Assembly (NCBI GenBank): GCA_036735565.1
Contig: DAINOC010000039.1
Span: 1 to 22,127 of the forward strand
Source of the DNA: Coraliomargarita_B sp036735565
GTDB taxonomy: Bacteria > Verrucomicrobiota > Verrucomicrobiia > Opitutales > Coraliomargaritaceae
DNA: 22,127 nt
Direction of reading: 5' to 3'
The notes beneath the pieces are model-generated. The model did no database searches. It saw only the letters and a list, made by a program, of their open reading frames with translations, and was not told the DNA's origin. Shown here piece by piece: positions 6,976 through 16,075 of this stretch. Each line of letters opens with the position of its first letter. Positions within the stretch are counted from its first letter, which is position 1. The position numbers and the translations under genes were made by a program.

Positions 6976-8667
6976 TCAACTGCCAGAGTGAAAACTTTCC
7001 AGGATGGCATCCAGCGGGCGCAGCGACTCCGGCGGGAAGAAGCTGTTGATCCGGAAAATCACCTGTTGTATAATGCCATCCGGGCAGGAGGCTCCCCCGG
7101 TGATCAGGATCCGTGGCTGGGACTTGCCGGGATCGAGAAAAGGACGCTCCACATCGCTGCGGTCGGGAAGGCGCTCCGGACTGTAGGGAAAATTGTAGTG
7201 CCGGATACGGTCCAGCGCGAGCAGGTTGGCCTCCGACTGAATATAATGGGCCCGCTCGCCGAAGCGGCTTTCGCAGACCCGGTAGAGCTGAAAGGTATTG
7301 GAACTATTGCGGCCGCCGACGACCAGGGCGGCATCGACCGGCAGTTGCACGGCCTTTTCCAGGGCATCCTGATTGACCTGTGTGGCGTAACACAGCGTGT
7401 CGCCCTTGCCCTGCGTCCAGAGGTGGTTGCTTACCGCAGTTTCACCATGGATATCGGCGATCACCCCGCGCAGATGTTCAATGATCGCCAGGGTCTCATT
7501 GCGCAGCAAGGTCGTTTGGTTGACCACTGCGATCTTGTCGAGATCGCGGCAGGGATCAAAAAGCTTGGAGTAGAGGCCGGCAAAAGCGGCTTCGAACAGG
7601 CGGCGGCGTTCCGCACCTTCGGCCCGCAAGACTTCGCCGAGCTTTTCGGCATGGGCAAAATTGCGCAACATGAGCGCCGGGCCATGGCTGGAGGCATTGG
7701 AAAAAGTGGCCTTCGTTTCCTCGTGCTCGGATTTGCCGTGGATGAGCACGGTAAAGCCCTCTGCGGCATAGCGCCGCGCCGCCTTCCAGACTTTTTCCAC
7801 CAGCATACAGGTGGCATCGTGTTGGCGAATCGCGATCCCACGGCGGATGAGACGGACTTTATCTTCGTTGGTGGCCCCGAATGCCGGAATGATCACCACA
7901 TCGTCCTCCTTCAACTGGTTCCACAGAGCCGATGGGTCGTTGGCTCCGATGGCGAAGGAGCCATCCCCCCGGAGTGGAATACCACGGTCGGTCTGGAGAT
8001 AACGGAGTCCGCGGCTGAGCAGGTCTTCATTCACAAAAGGATTATGAATCAGCTCACTGAGCATGAAGACCCGTTTGTCGGGATTTTCCGCGACCGTCTC
8101 ATAAGCCCGCTCGATGGCGTTCTGCACACCCAGACAGAAGCCGAAATGGCTCGGGAGCACGTAACGCACGGCACCAAAATCCAGTTCGGCCGGTGCTCCT
8201 GAGGTTTTCTCTTTGGTGCGGCGGAGCGCTTTAATCGCTTCACAGAGCCGGCTTTGGTAAAGTGACTCGGACGTGCCCCCGGTATAAACATCCCGATTGC
8301 GCTCTTTTGCCGTGCGGAAGCGGTAGATGTATTCGTTTTCACCGAGGTCGAGATAAGGCAGCTGGGCCAGATGCTGCTGGGCGGCATCCAATATAGCCGC
8401 AGTCTTCGGGAGGAGCGGGCGGCCATCCTCCAAATGGCTCAAGGATAGAAAGATCGCTTCCGGCACGGCCCCGGGAAGCTCCCGGGTGATGCACAGCTCG
8501 GTGCATTCACCGAGCACGGTGGCCTCAAACCAGCACAGAGAGCCGCTTCCATCCCCGCTATTGAAGACCAGCTCCCAGGCCCCGGACCCCGCATCCCGGT
8601 GCGCGAGAAAGCGATTATGGGAATCGACCACCATGGTCGTTTTTCTGCCTGCGGAGTCAGTTGTCAT
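6976..8667 (-). CDS. ispH: 4-hydroxy-3-methylbut-2-enyl diphosphate reductase, plant/cyanobacterial type
   Basis: This is the last enzyme of the MEP isoprenoid pathway: an iron-sulfur enzyme that reduces HMBPP to IPP and DMAPP. From the ATG at 8667 the product has 563 residues. Cluster cysteines are Cys178 (FGFCLGV), Cys287 (DATCMLVEK) and Cys426 (DTLCYATQ). Substrate-binding segments include ELIHNP (His208), HGKSEHEET, NQTTL and GGRNSSNT. The FDPCRDLDKI insertion and the IHNPFVNE wording place it with plant and cyanobacterial IspH rather than the short Escherichia coli form. About 150 residues precede the core, and the first 120 match nothing I recognise. The residue after Cys426 is Tyr, where relatives mostly have Asn or Asp. 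ATG 8667 is preferred, but a GTG at 8736 and an ATG at 8634 are also in frame. Confidence 0.9.
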   Translation of the reverse strand: MTTDSAGRKTTMVVDSHNRFLAHRDAGSGAWELVFNSGDGSGSLCWFEATVLGECTELCITRELPGAVPEAIFLSLSHLEDGRPLLPKTAAILDAAQQHLAQLPYLDLGENEYIYRFRTAKERNRDVYTGGTSESLYQSRLCEAIKALRRTKEKTSGAPAELDFGAVRYVLPSHFGFCLGVQNAIERAYETVAENPDKRVFMLSELIHNPFVNEDLLSRGLRYLQTDRGIPLRGDGSFAIGANDPSALWNQLKEDDVVIIPAFGATNEDKVRLIRRGIAIRQHDATCMLVEKVWKAARRYAAEGFTVLIHGKSEHEETKATFSNASSHGPALMLRNFAHAEKLGEVLRAEGAERRRLFEAAFAGLYSKLFDPCRDLDKIAVVNQTTLLRNETLAIIEHLRGVIADIHGETAVSNHLWTQGKGDTLCYATQVNQDALEKAVQLPVDAALVVGGRNSSNTFQLYRVCESRFGERAHYIQSEANLLALDRIRHYNFPYSPERLPDRSDVERPFLDPGKSQPRILITGGASCPDGIIQQVIFRINSFFPPESLRPLDAILESFHSGS

Positions 8668-8867
8668 AGAAGCGCGGAATGCCGGATCGACTCTATTGTT
8701 CGGCCGACTTGATCCCGGGGTCAACTGCGCAAGCACGGGCGCGGTGGATCTTTTAAACCCTGCCGGGCCGCCGACCGGCGGGGTTATGGTTTTGGTGTTT
8801 ACCTTTTCGGGAGCCGTATTCGGCGGTTGCAGAGTTTTGAAAAAGCGCCATCACTCTCCGGACGACC

Positions 8868-9236
8868 ATGTTTCAAGTCAACTTCAGTGAACAAAGCATG
8901 CACGAGCTCAACAAGCTCGATACCCGATCCCAAATGATCCTGATCGAGGTGGTGAGCTCGCTCAAACAGCACCAGCTCGACCACCCGAACGACGAGCTGG
9001 GCCGCTTTCACCGCAATGGCCGGACCTACTACCGGGTGCGGGCGGGAGAGTTCCGGATCTATTTCGAGCAACAGGGAGACAGTTTGTTTTCCCACTACAT
9101 CCTCCACAAAAACACCCTCGGGGATTTCATCTTCCGCTCAAAGCTTCCCGTGACTGAGGAATTTCTGGCAGAGCAACATGATTCCTTTTGGAAATATCTG
9201 GAATCGCTCCGTCAAAAGGAGGAAGCCGGGGACTAA
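8868..9236 (+). CDS. Lone RelE/ParE-fold protein
   Basis: The 122-residue product has the look of a RelE-superfamily toxin. An N-terminal helix pair (SEQSMHELNKLDTRSQ) is followed by the strand core RTYYRVRAGEFRIYFEQQGD, in which the arginines and the RVRAGEFRIYF pattern match RelE/ParE proteins. A further strand (SHYILHKN) and a C-terminal helical tail follow. RelE proteins cut mRNA on the ribosome, while ParE proteins poison gyrase; which applies, if either, cannot be read here. No antitoxin gene is next to it. Upstream is a 200-base divergent spacer to ispH, and pssA starts 11 bases downstream. A tame regulatory or housekeeping role in the pssA operon is therefore as likely as toxin function. 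Confidence 0.7.
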   Translation: MFQVNFSEQSMHELNKLDTRSQMILIEVVSSLKQHQLDHPNDELGRFHRNGRTYYRVRAGEFRIYFEQQGDSLFSHYILHKNTLGDFIFRSKLPVTEEFLAEQHDSFWKYLESLRQKEEAGD

Positions 9237-9247
9237 CGCAGGCAGGC

Positions 9248-10111
9248 ATGACTGACCACAACGCCAAAGAAACGCCGCAGCCCCGGCAGTATACGGACGC
9301 AGCCGAAGCGAGCCATATTTACCTGCTGCCCAACAGCTTGACTGCGGGCAATCTCTTCTTTGGGTTTTTGGCCATCCTCCGCTGCATTCAGGCCAATACC
9401 GCCACGGATCCGGAAATCATATCCGGCCACTTCACCCAGGCGGTGTGGTTTATACTTTTTGCCGTGATCTGTGATGCGCTTGATGGGCGTGTCGCACGGC
9501 TCGGTGGACGGGAGTCTCTCTTCGGGAAGGAGTTCGACTCCATTGCCGACGTCGTCTCCTTCGGCGTCGCGCCGGCGCTGATGATGCTCTTTCTCATCCT
9601 TTCACCGACTGAGAAATACCCCTTCTTTCTGCAGATCGGCTGGTTGATCGCCTTTGTGTATCTTCTCTGTGCGGGTGTCCGGCTCGCGCGATTCAACGTG
9701 CTCACCCACCCCATGCTGCCGCCAGCCGAGCAGTTGAAAGGCACCAAGGACTTTCTCGGGTTACCGGTCCCCGCAGCTGCCGGGATGGTGGCTTCGCTGG
9801 TCCTTGTCCTCAACAGCTTCGACCTTCGGGGTTTGGCTATCCTGCTGCCCCCGCTGCTGCTGGCGGTCGCAGTGCTCATGGTCAGCAATGTGCCCTACCC
9901 TAGCTTCAAGGATATCGGCTGGCAAACCAGCACCCGCTTCCGCACCTTCATTTACATCATTTTTGGCCTTGGCGTGGCCTTCGTAGTTAAGGAGCTGGCT
10001 TTTGCGCTGCTCTTTTTGGGCTACATCGCCTACGGCCCCATCCGTTATTTCTACCGGGTTTACCGGGCACGCAAGCGTATACAGGCTCAGGGAGGCCCAA
10101 CTGGTGAATAA
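9248..10111 (+). CDS. pssA: CDP-diacylglycerol--serine O-phosphatidyltransferase
   Basis: This is a membrane enzyme that makes phosphatidylserine, the precursor of phosphatidylethanolamine, from CDP-diacylglycerol and serine. The 287-residue product carries the complete CDP-alcohol phosphatidyltransferase motif. It starts DALDGRVAR (near residue 77), followed after eight residues by G-KEF-D-SIA-D with all four aspartates present. Several hydrophobic helices surround it (about 27-45, 65-80, 105-145, 170-200 and 225-260). The LPNSLTAGNLFFGF N-terminal segment is typical of the Bacillus/Helicobacter-type integral PssA. The ATG at 9248 follows the RelE-like gene by 11 bases, which suggests an operon; the same frame is open further upstream, but only over that gene. 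Confidence 0.95.
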   Translation: MTDHNAKETPQPRQYTDAAEASHIYLLPNSLTAGNLFFGFLAILRCIQANTATDPEIISGHFTQAVWFILFAVICDALDGRVARLGGRESLFGKEFDSIADVVSFGVAPALMMLFLILSPTEKYPFFLQIGWLIAFVYLLCAGVRLARFNVLTHPMLPPAEQLKGTKDFLGLPVPAAAGMVASLVLVLNSFDLRGLAILLPPLLLAVAVLMVSNVPYPSFKDIGWQTSTRFRTFIYIIFGLGVAFVVKELAFALLFLGYIAYGPIRYFYRVYRARKRIQAQGGPTGE

Positions 10112-10146
10112 GTGGTGAACAAGCGGGAATGAAGCGGGAATAAAAA
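10103..10146 (+). repeat. Four tandem 11-bp iteron-like repeats before dnaN
   Basis: Starting inside the last codons of pssA, four units of 11 bases follow without gaps: GGTGAATAAGT, GGTGAACAAGC, GGGAATGAAGC and GGGAATAAAAA. A few bases on, TTCACC occurs twice (10164-10169 and 10173-10178), which is the reverse complement of the GGTGAA core. The spacing of one unit per helical turn suggests a protein-binding array, and GGTGAAC/GTTCACC could also form a long-looped stem. Confidence 0.45.
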
Positions 10147-10284
10147 AATAGTTCTTCGACCTGTTCACCGTCTTCACCATTTTGTAACCGACTTATTGAC
10201 AGTGCTGACCAGACTTAACTAGTTATCGAAGAGGTTTTTATTTCGTTTTACTCCGTATCCTCAACACCTACTGTTACGACTGAA

Positions 10285-10313
10285 TTTAAAGAGTTAAAGA
10301 GGATTAATATATA
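10285..10313 (+). promoter_or_regulatory. Candidate dnaN promoter
   Basis: TTTAAA (10285-10290) and TATATA (10308-10313) are 17 bases apart in the AT-rich spacer before dnaN. They would start transcription near 10320, which leaves a leader of about 35 bases and rules out a TTG at 10318 as translation start. A TTGACA (10196-10201) lies further upstream but has no good -10 partner. Confidence 0.35.
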
Positions 10314-10353
10314 AGCATTGCCAATAAGTCCGAAAGCACCGAAAAATCGAATC

Positions 10354-11481
10354 ATGAAGTTTCAGATCAACAAAGATCATTTCAGCAGTGGCCTGCAGCA
10401 GGTCCTCAACGTCGTCGCCACCCGGTCCACCATGCCGATCCTCAGCAACGTGCTGATCGAAGCCAAGGAGGGTCATATCTCGCTGACCACGACGAATCTC
10501 GACCTCGGCATCCGCTGCCGGATCAAGGCCAACGTCTCTGAGAGCGGTGCGCTGACCCTCCCCGTTCGCAAACTGGCCACCATCGTGAGAGAGCTGCCCC
10601 AGGCAGACGTCTTCATCGAGTCCGGTGACAACAACCAGGCCAAGATTACCTCCGGCGGTTCCAATTTCAAAATTATGGGCATCGCCCCGGATGAGTTTCC
10701 CCCGCTGCCCAACTTTGAAAACCGCAAGGTATTTGAGCTGGGTCAGGGAGAGATCCTGAGCATGCTCAAAAGCGTCTCCTACGCGCAGTCGACCGATGAG
10801 AACCGCTACATTCTCAACGGCGTCTACTTCAACTTTGCCGACGAAAAGCTCACGCTGGTAGCCACAGACGGCCGTCGTTTGGGACTCACCGCTCTAGACC
10901 TCGAGATCAGCGATGAAAATTCCGGCAGCCTTATCCTGCCCGCCAAGACCGTGGGCGAGCTCGAGCGCCTTCTCGGCAAGGGTGAGAAGGTGAAAGTCGC
11001 TTTCAACGACCGTCAGGCAGCCTTTGAAATCGCGATTGATGACGCGGAGGAGACGGGATTGATCGACCACCTCTATCTCGTTTCCAAGGTCGTGGAAGGC
11101 AACTACCCGAATTATCGTCAGGTGATCCCCAAGGAGACGGAGCACCGCGTGAAGATCGAGCGCGAGCTCATGCTCGAGTGTGTGCACCGGGCTGCCCTGG
11201 TGACATCGGATAAGAGCGTCTCGGTGAAGCTTAAGATGAGCAAAAATCTCCTTGAGATCTCCGGTCAGTCCAGTGAATACGGCGAGTCCCACGAGTCCAT
11301 GGCGATCGCTTATGATGGTCCCGAAGTGCAGGTGGCTTTCAATCCGCAGTTTCTCATGGAGCCCCTGAAGGCGCTGACCAAGGATGAAGTCTTTTTTGAG
11401 TTTAAGGATGAATTGAGCCCCGGCCTGTTCAAGACGCTGGATAACTTCATCTGCGTGGTCATGCCGCTGCGTTTGAACTAG
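10354..11481 (+). CDS. dnaN: DNA polymerase III beta subunit (sliding clamp)
   Basis: This is the ring-shaped clamp that tethers DNA polymerase III to DNA and serves as docking platform for repair proteins. The 375-residue product begins MKFQINKDHF, with the classic ATRSTMPILSNVLIEA segment of domain 1, EFPPLP in the domain linker region and YILNGVYF in domain 2. LVATDGRRLGL lies near residue 165, and FNPQFLMEPLKAL in domain 3 is followed by the closing MPLRLN at the C-terminus. Length and domain order are normal. ATG 10354 is chosen because it gives the standard N-terminus, although no Shine-Dalgarno precedes it. The usual neighbours dnaA and recF are not in the window, so dnaN has been separated from the canonical origin cluster. 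Confidence 0.97.
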   Translation: MKFQINKDHFSSGLQQVLNVVATRSTMPILSNVLIEAKEGHISLTTTNLDLGIRCRIKANVSESGALTLPVRKLATIVRELPQADVFIESGDNNQAKITSGGSNFKIMGIAPDEFPPLPNFENRKVFELGQGEILSMLKSVSYAQSTDENRYILNGVYFNFADEKLTLVATDGRRLGLTALDLEISDENSGSLILPAKTVGELERLLGKGEKVKVAFNDRQAAFEIAIDDAEETGLIDHLYLVSKVVEGNYPNYRQVIPKETEHRVKIERELMLECVHRAALVTSDKSVSVKLKMSKNLLEISGQSSEYGESHESMAIAYDGPEVQVAFNPQFLMEPLKALTKDEVFFEFKDELSPGLFKTLDNFICVVMPLRLN

Positions 11482-11511
11482 CGCCAGTTATTGCCAAGGT
11501 AGCAGAAGTGG

Positions 11512-11661
11512 TGATAGCCGTTTCGAGGTAGCGGAACGGCGCTCCTCGCACTGAAGGAACCTCTCAATTGCCTTCTTGTCACTGAAGGCGGGCTACTTCA
11601 TGTTACGGGAATCTGATAACGGCTAATCTGATGGAGCCGGGTATCCAAATGCCCGATCTCC
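11512..11661. repeat. Repeat-rich spacer after dnaN
   Basis: This short spacer packs several repeats. AGCCGTT (11516-11522) is inverted to AACGGCT (11618-11624). CACTGAAGG occurs at 11549-11557 and 11580-11588. AATCTGAT occurs at 11610-11617 and 11625-11632. A hairpin at 11633-11661 has stems GGAG/CTCC and CGGGTA/TGCCCG around a 6-nt loop, ending just before the next gene. TACGGGA (11604-11610) can alternatively pair with TCCCGTA (11659-11665). None has a T-tract. Confidence 0.45.
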
Positions 11662-11664
11662 CGT

Positions 11665-12573
11665 ATGATCCGGTTAGTCCAGAATCGTATGCTTCATAAT
11701 CTTTCAGTCGAATACCTGCTCTTCAGCCTCGCGCTTACCACCATTCTCCTGCCGATTTTGGGCAGCCGCTTCGGCTTACCCTTTTTAAATGTAGTGTCCC
11801 GGTGGGTGCGCTGGTTCCTCTTTGCCGGGCTTTTTACCTTCTGCCTGCATAACTTTGAGCTCTCATATCGTCCTTTGTGGGTGTTGTTCATCACAGGATT
11901 TGCGCTCTGGTTTATCATCGAGACCGTTTATAACTGGGTGGTTATTCAAGCCTTGAACCGGAGCGATCTGCCTTTGTTTCCGACCTTTCAACCCAATCGG
12001 GATGGTGATGAATGGCCGGCGGAGAGTCAGTTCATTGATCTCAAAGACTGGCTTAAAACAATGGGCTTCAAGCGGCAGGCCGCGCTCAAGGCCGAGTTGT
12101 TTCCCGGGGCGGTGCTGCGGGCTTCGATCTATGAAAGTGCCGACCAACTCACCCGGGTGCAGATCCTTTTTCTACCCAAACGTCAGGGAGGTGCAACGGC
12201 CTGTTATACCATTCAGACGGTTGGGGTTGATGGCACCCGGTTCATCACGGATAATCAGTTTCTGCCTTACGGGGGCTATTATCCGGAAAACTGGAAGCTA
12301 TGTCGGCGGCCGCTTATCGGCTCCGCCAAACGGCTGATGCTCTTGCACAGCAAACGCGTTATGGGGGCATCGATACAGCCGGTTCCCTTTGAAGAAGACG
12401 CGCTGGAGCAACTCAATAACCAGCAGCGGATTCTCGAGCGGCTCAACACCGAGACGGGTTTCCTGGTGCCCCGCCCCCTGCAGGAAGAAGAAGGAAAGTT
12501 TACCAGCGAAGGCCGCTATCGCCTATGGAAGGAAATGTGGACACTCGCCTACCTCGGGAAATCGGTGGTGTGA
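11665..12573 (+). CDS. Unknown membrane-anchored protein
   Basis: I do not recognise a family. The 302-residue product has three hydrophobic segments in its first third: about 15-33 (LLFSLALTTILLPILG), 46-62 (WVRWFLFAGLFTFCL) and 70-94 (LWVLFITGFALWFIIETVY). A soluble domain of about 200 residues follows, beginning after NRSDLPLFPTF and containing FIDLKDWLKTMGFKR, a tyrosine-rich stretch FLPYGGYYPENWKL and a charged helical tail. The FKRQAALKAEL and PGAVLRASIYES parts look like a folded alpha/beta domain. The start could be ATG 11665 or ATG 11689; neither has a clear ribosome site, and the hairpin at 11633-11661 lies immediately upstream. It lies in the same direction as dnaN but 180 bases away across a repeat-rich spacer, so it is probably a separate unit. 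Confidence 0.75.
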   Translation: MIRLVQNRMLHNLSVEYLLFSLALTTILLPILGSRFGLPFLNVVSRWVRWFLFAGLFTFCLHNFELSYRPLWVLFITGFALWFIIETVYNWVVIQALNRSDLPLFPTFQPNRDGDEWPAESQFIDLKDWLKTMGFKRQAALKAELFPGAVLRASIYESADQLTRVQILFLPKRQGGATACYTIQTVGVDGTRFITDNQFLPYGGYYPENWKLCRRPLIGSAKRLMLLHSKRVMGASIQPVPFEEDALEQLNNQQRILERLNTETGFLVPRPLQEEEGKFTSEGRYRLWKEMWTLAYLGKSVV

Positions 12574-12653
12574 AGCTTGTTTCAAAGGCAGTAAAACCGT
12601 CTTTTCCGTAAGGTTGTCTCCGGTGTGGGACCTAGATTTTCATGGGCCCCGCA

Positions 12654-12677
12654 GCTTGTCGGAGACGGCGCCCTACC
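12654..12677 (+). repeat. 24-nt intergenic repeat, copy B
   Basis: This is identical over all 24 bases to 4053-4076. As at the other site, a matching GTCTCCG (12616-12622) lies upstream and can pair with CGGAGAC (12660-12666). It lies between the 3' end of the unknown membrane protein gene and the terminator of the lipoprotein gene. Confidence 0.75.
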
Positions 12678-12756
12678 TGGTCTCCTATCAATGTTTAACT
12701 TCTCCCGATAGGGGGTAATGGTGAGACTCCATCGTATCGCGGAATCGGAACCCAAA

Positions 12757-12784
12757 AAAGGCGGCCGTCTTCACGGCCGCCTTT
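12757..12784 (-). terminator. Intrinsic terminator of the lipoprotein gene
   Basis: A 12-bp perfect stem (AAAGGCGGCCGT on the plus strand) closes a 4-nt loop. Read on the minus strand it ends in a run of T immediately after the stem. It lies about 25 bases past the stop codon of the lipoprotein gene, and also faces the end of the convergent membrane-protein gene. Confidence 0.85.
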
Positions 12785-12808
12785 AAATGATAAGCAATGA
12801 CGTCTACT

Positions 12809-13231
12809 TTATTGACCGCAGCCCTTGGCGGCATACATGCCGGTAAGGACGGATCGGCGATTGAAGGCAGCCTTGGCCTGTTCTTCAGCCTGTTCTCTAT
12901 TCATTTGATTGATCGAGCCAGCCATTTGAATCGCACTGCCGATATAGGGCATCGAGGAACCAGCTGCGCTAAAGGCACCGGAATAGAGCGCAGCATTAAT
13001 GGCGACGTCCTGAGTCAAACCAATCACTTGGGCGGAGCGCATTTCACCCTCAGCGATGTTGAGGATGTTATTCATCTCGTTGATTTCGGCAACGATTTGC
13101 TCGCAGCTCATTTGACCGTCTCCGATTTTGTTGACCTGGATGGGAGCGGTGGCGGAGCCGCCGGTTGAATTGCAGCCGGTGAAGGTTAACAGCGCCGTTA
13201 GCGCAGCACAGAGTAGAAGGATATTTTTCAT
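12809..13231 (-). CDS. Small putative lipoprotein
   Basis: The 140-residue product begins with a lipoprotein signal peptide: MKN, a hydrophobic core (ILLLCAALTALLTF) and a lipobox-like FTGC with Cys20 as the lipidation site. The residues after it (NSTGGSATAP) are a flexible linker. The mature part has a helical stretch SCEQIVAEINEMNNIL (Cys43), an alanine/glycine-rich less polar segment (AALYSGAFSAAGSSMPYIGS) that might associate with membrane, and a charged helix ending KGCGQ (Cys138). Cys43 and Cys138 could form a disulfide. I do not recognise the family; similar short lipoproteins are common in bacterial envelopes. The gene stands alone, bounded by its own terminator downstream and the gnd terminator upstream. 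Confidence 0.75.
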   Translation of the reverse strand: MKNILLLCAALTALLTFTGCNSTGGSATAPIQVNKIGDGQMSCEQIVAEINEMNNILNIAEGEMRSAQVIGLTQDVAINAALYSGAFSAAGSSMPYIGSAIQMAGSINQMNREQAEEQAKAAFNRRSVLTGMYAAKGCGQ

Positions 13232-13327
13232 AGTTTGATAGTAGTGTTTTTGAATAGAGAGTCTTTGCTATTGTGCGGTTTTGTTGAAAAGAGAAGTCAA
13301 AATTCTCCGCTTTGACGGGCGCACAAA

Positions 13328-13355
13328 AAAATCTCCCCGGTTGGGGGGAGATTTT
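13328..13355 (-). terminator. Intrinsic terminator of gnd
   Basis: An 11-bp stem (AAAATCTCCCC / GGGGAGATTTT) encloses a 6-nt loop. On the minus strand it is followed by a run of seven T. It lies about 40 bases downstream of the gnd stop codon and separates gnd from the lipoprotein gene. Confidence 0.85.
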
Positions 13356-13393
13356 GATGGAAGACTGGAGGTCAGCCTTGGTTCGGAGGCTAT

Positions 13394-14902
<1,509 letters not shown>

Positions 14903-15112
14903 ATTTCGGGACGTGTGGTTGGGTATCTTGATAGCAAAAATGCAAGTGTCGCGCCGCGCGGATGGCAACGCAAGCCAGCGAAGGTATCGCGGAGTGATTT
15001 GCAGGAAAACTGTATAATCAGCAAGATATTTGCGAAAATGCGCAAAGTTAAAAGTAAATCACGCGTGGGTATAGCATTGAACTGATGGGGAAATCCGGCA
15101 ACAGATAGGCCC

Positions 15113-15724
15113 ATGGAAGTCGTTGCCCGCATCTCTAAAGTATGGCGCCGCCGTATGCTCTTCATGTTTTTCATGATTTTCGGCATCGCGGCTTGGTTTC
15201 TGACCGATGGCTACCACTACTGGCCCAGCGAGGCCGCGCGCTATGCGGACTATGTGGTGATTAAGGAGCGCATGCTCGAGTCCGGTGAGATCGCCGATGA
15301 GGAGAGCCCGGAGCTGCGGATCGCCTGGCAGAAGAAAGCCCGGGAGGCCGGCTACAGCAGCAAAGTGCCGAAGGAGCGGACCGACAGTGCCATCCGCGAG
15401 CAGCGGGTGATCGGTTGGACCATGATGGTGGGGGCGCTGGGCTTCCTGGGTTGGATCGCCTGGAACCACCGGCTCACGGTCGAGGCGCACGGCGAGATGG
15501 TCAAAGGCGCCTCGGGTCAACAGGTCGAATTCGACGCCATCATCGCGACGGACCGCAAGAAGTGGAAGAACAAGGGCATCGCCTACGCCATCTACCAGGA
15601 CGGGGACCGGCAGCGGCGTCTCTGCCTGGACGATCATAAATTTGAAGGCTGCGAAGCGATTCTCCTCGAAGCTGAGCGCCGCATCGCGGCGCGGGAAGGG
15701 GTGGAAGAAGCCTCAGCCAGCTGA
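15113..15724 (+). CDS. Unknown protein with two membrane segments
   Basis: The 203-residue product is not a family I recognise. It has a basic N-terminus (KVWRRR) and a first membrane segment at about 15-31 (MLFMFFMIFGIAAWFL). A charged, presumably extracytoplasmic loop with several Tyr and Trp (DGYHYWPSEAARYADY) follows, then a second membrane segment near 100-116 (VIGWTMMVGALGFLGWIAW). A C-terminal soluble domain of about 85 residues ends with an Ala/Glu-rich helix. The C-terminal part (FDAIIATDRKKWKNKGIAY, then CLDDHKFEGCEAIL) has the pattern of a small beta/alpha domain with two cysteines. It is divergent from gnd across a 210-base spacer. A TATAAT occurs at 15013-15018 in that spacer, but without a good -35. 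Confidence 0.75.
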   Translation: MEVVARISKVWRRRMLFMFFMIFGIAAWFLTDGYHYWPSEAARYADYVVIKERMLESGEIADEESPELRIAWQKKAREAGYSSKVPKERTDSAIREQRVIGWTMMVGALGFLGWIAWNHRLTVEAHGEMVKGASGQQVEFDAIIATDRKKWKNKGIAYAIYQDGDRQRRLCLDDHKFEGCEAILLEAERRIAAREGVEEASAS

Positions 15725-15844
15725 CATCGGGTGCAGGGGGAGTGCCAGCCGAGCCGCCGCCTGAGCCATTTCCCTATCGAGATGAGAGAACCGGCTCCTC
15801 TGCAAATCCTTGACTTGGCCAACTGATGGCTTTGAATAGCCAAG

Positions 15845-16075
15845 ATGGAAGTAACGGTTCTCAAAGCAAAAAATAACCTGTCTCTACTTTTGCGGCGAGC
15901 CGAAGCGGGTGAGCCCGTTTACATACAGCGCGGCCGCAAAGGGATGCGTTTTCGCATTGTTCCGGAGCGCAGTCAGCCGAAGCGCAGTTTGGAAGCCGAT
16001 CCGCTCTGGAAGGGCAAAATCGCTTACGAGGATGAAGCGATTTGGGAGTCTGAGTGGCGGGACGAAGACGCATGA
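15845..16075 (+). CDS. Phd/YefM-type antitoxin
   Basis: The 76-residue product begins with the Phd-family DNA-binding core: a short strand (MEVTVLKAK), the helix NNLSLLLRRAEAGEPVYI and then the hairpin QRGRKGMRFRIVPE. An acidic tail (DPLWKGKIAYEDEAIWES) is suited to wrap around and block the toxin. Such proteins repress their own operon and neutralise the partner. The stop overlaps the start of the PIN-domain gene as ATGA, the standard coupled arrangement. Function as antitoxin is inferred from fold and context. Confidence 0.85.
   Translation: MEVTVLKAKNNLSLLLRRAEAGEPVYIQRGRKGMRFRIVPERSQPKRSLEADPLWKGKIAYEDEAIWESEWRDEDA

Noticed and set aside
6643..8202. 519-codon plus-strand open frame opposite ispH and the HspQ-like gene
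   Set aside because: It is antisense to two recognisable genes, spans their boundary and has no family similarity.
8761..8790. GC-rich hairpin (CCGCC/GGCGG at 8768-8781) as a terminator or riboswitch
   Set aside because: It lies upstream of both divergent genes, so no transcript needs ending there. The stem is only 5 bp and no known riboswitch pattern was found.
10112..10353. Possible replication origin before dnaN
   Set aside because: The region is AT-rich with tandem repeats, but only one poor DnaA-box-like sequence (TTATTGACA) is visible, and dnaA, recF and other origin genes are absent.
12757..12784. Part of a REP family
   Set aside because: The T-tract directly after the stem and its place after the lipoprotein stop make an intrinsic terminator the better explanation.
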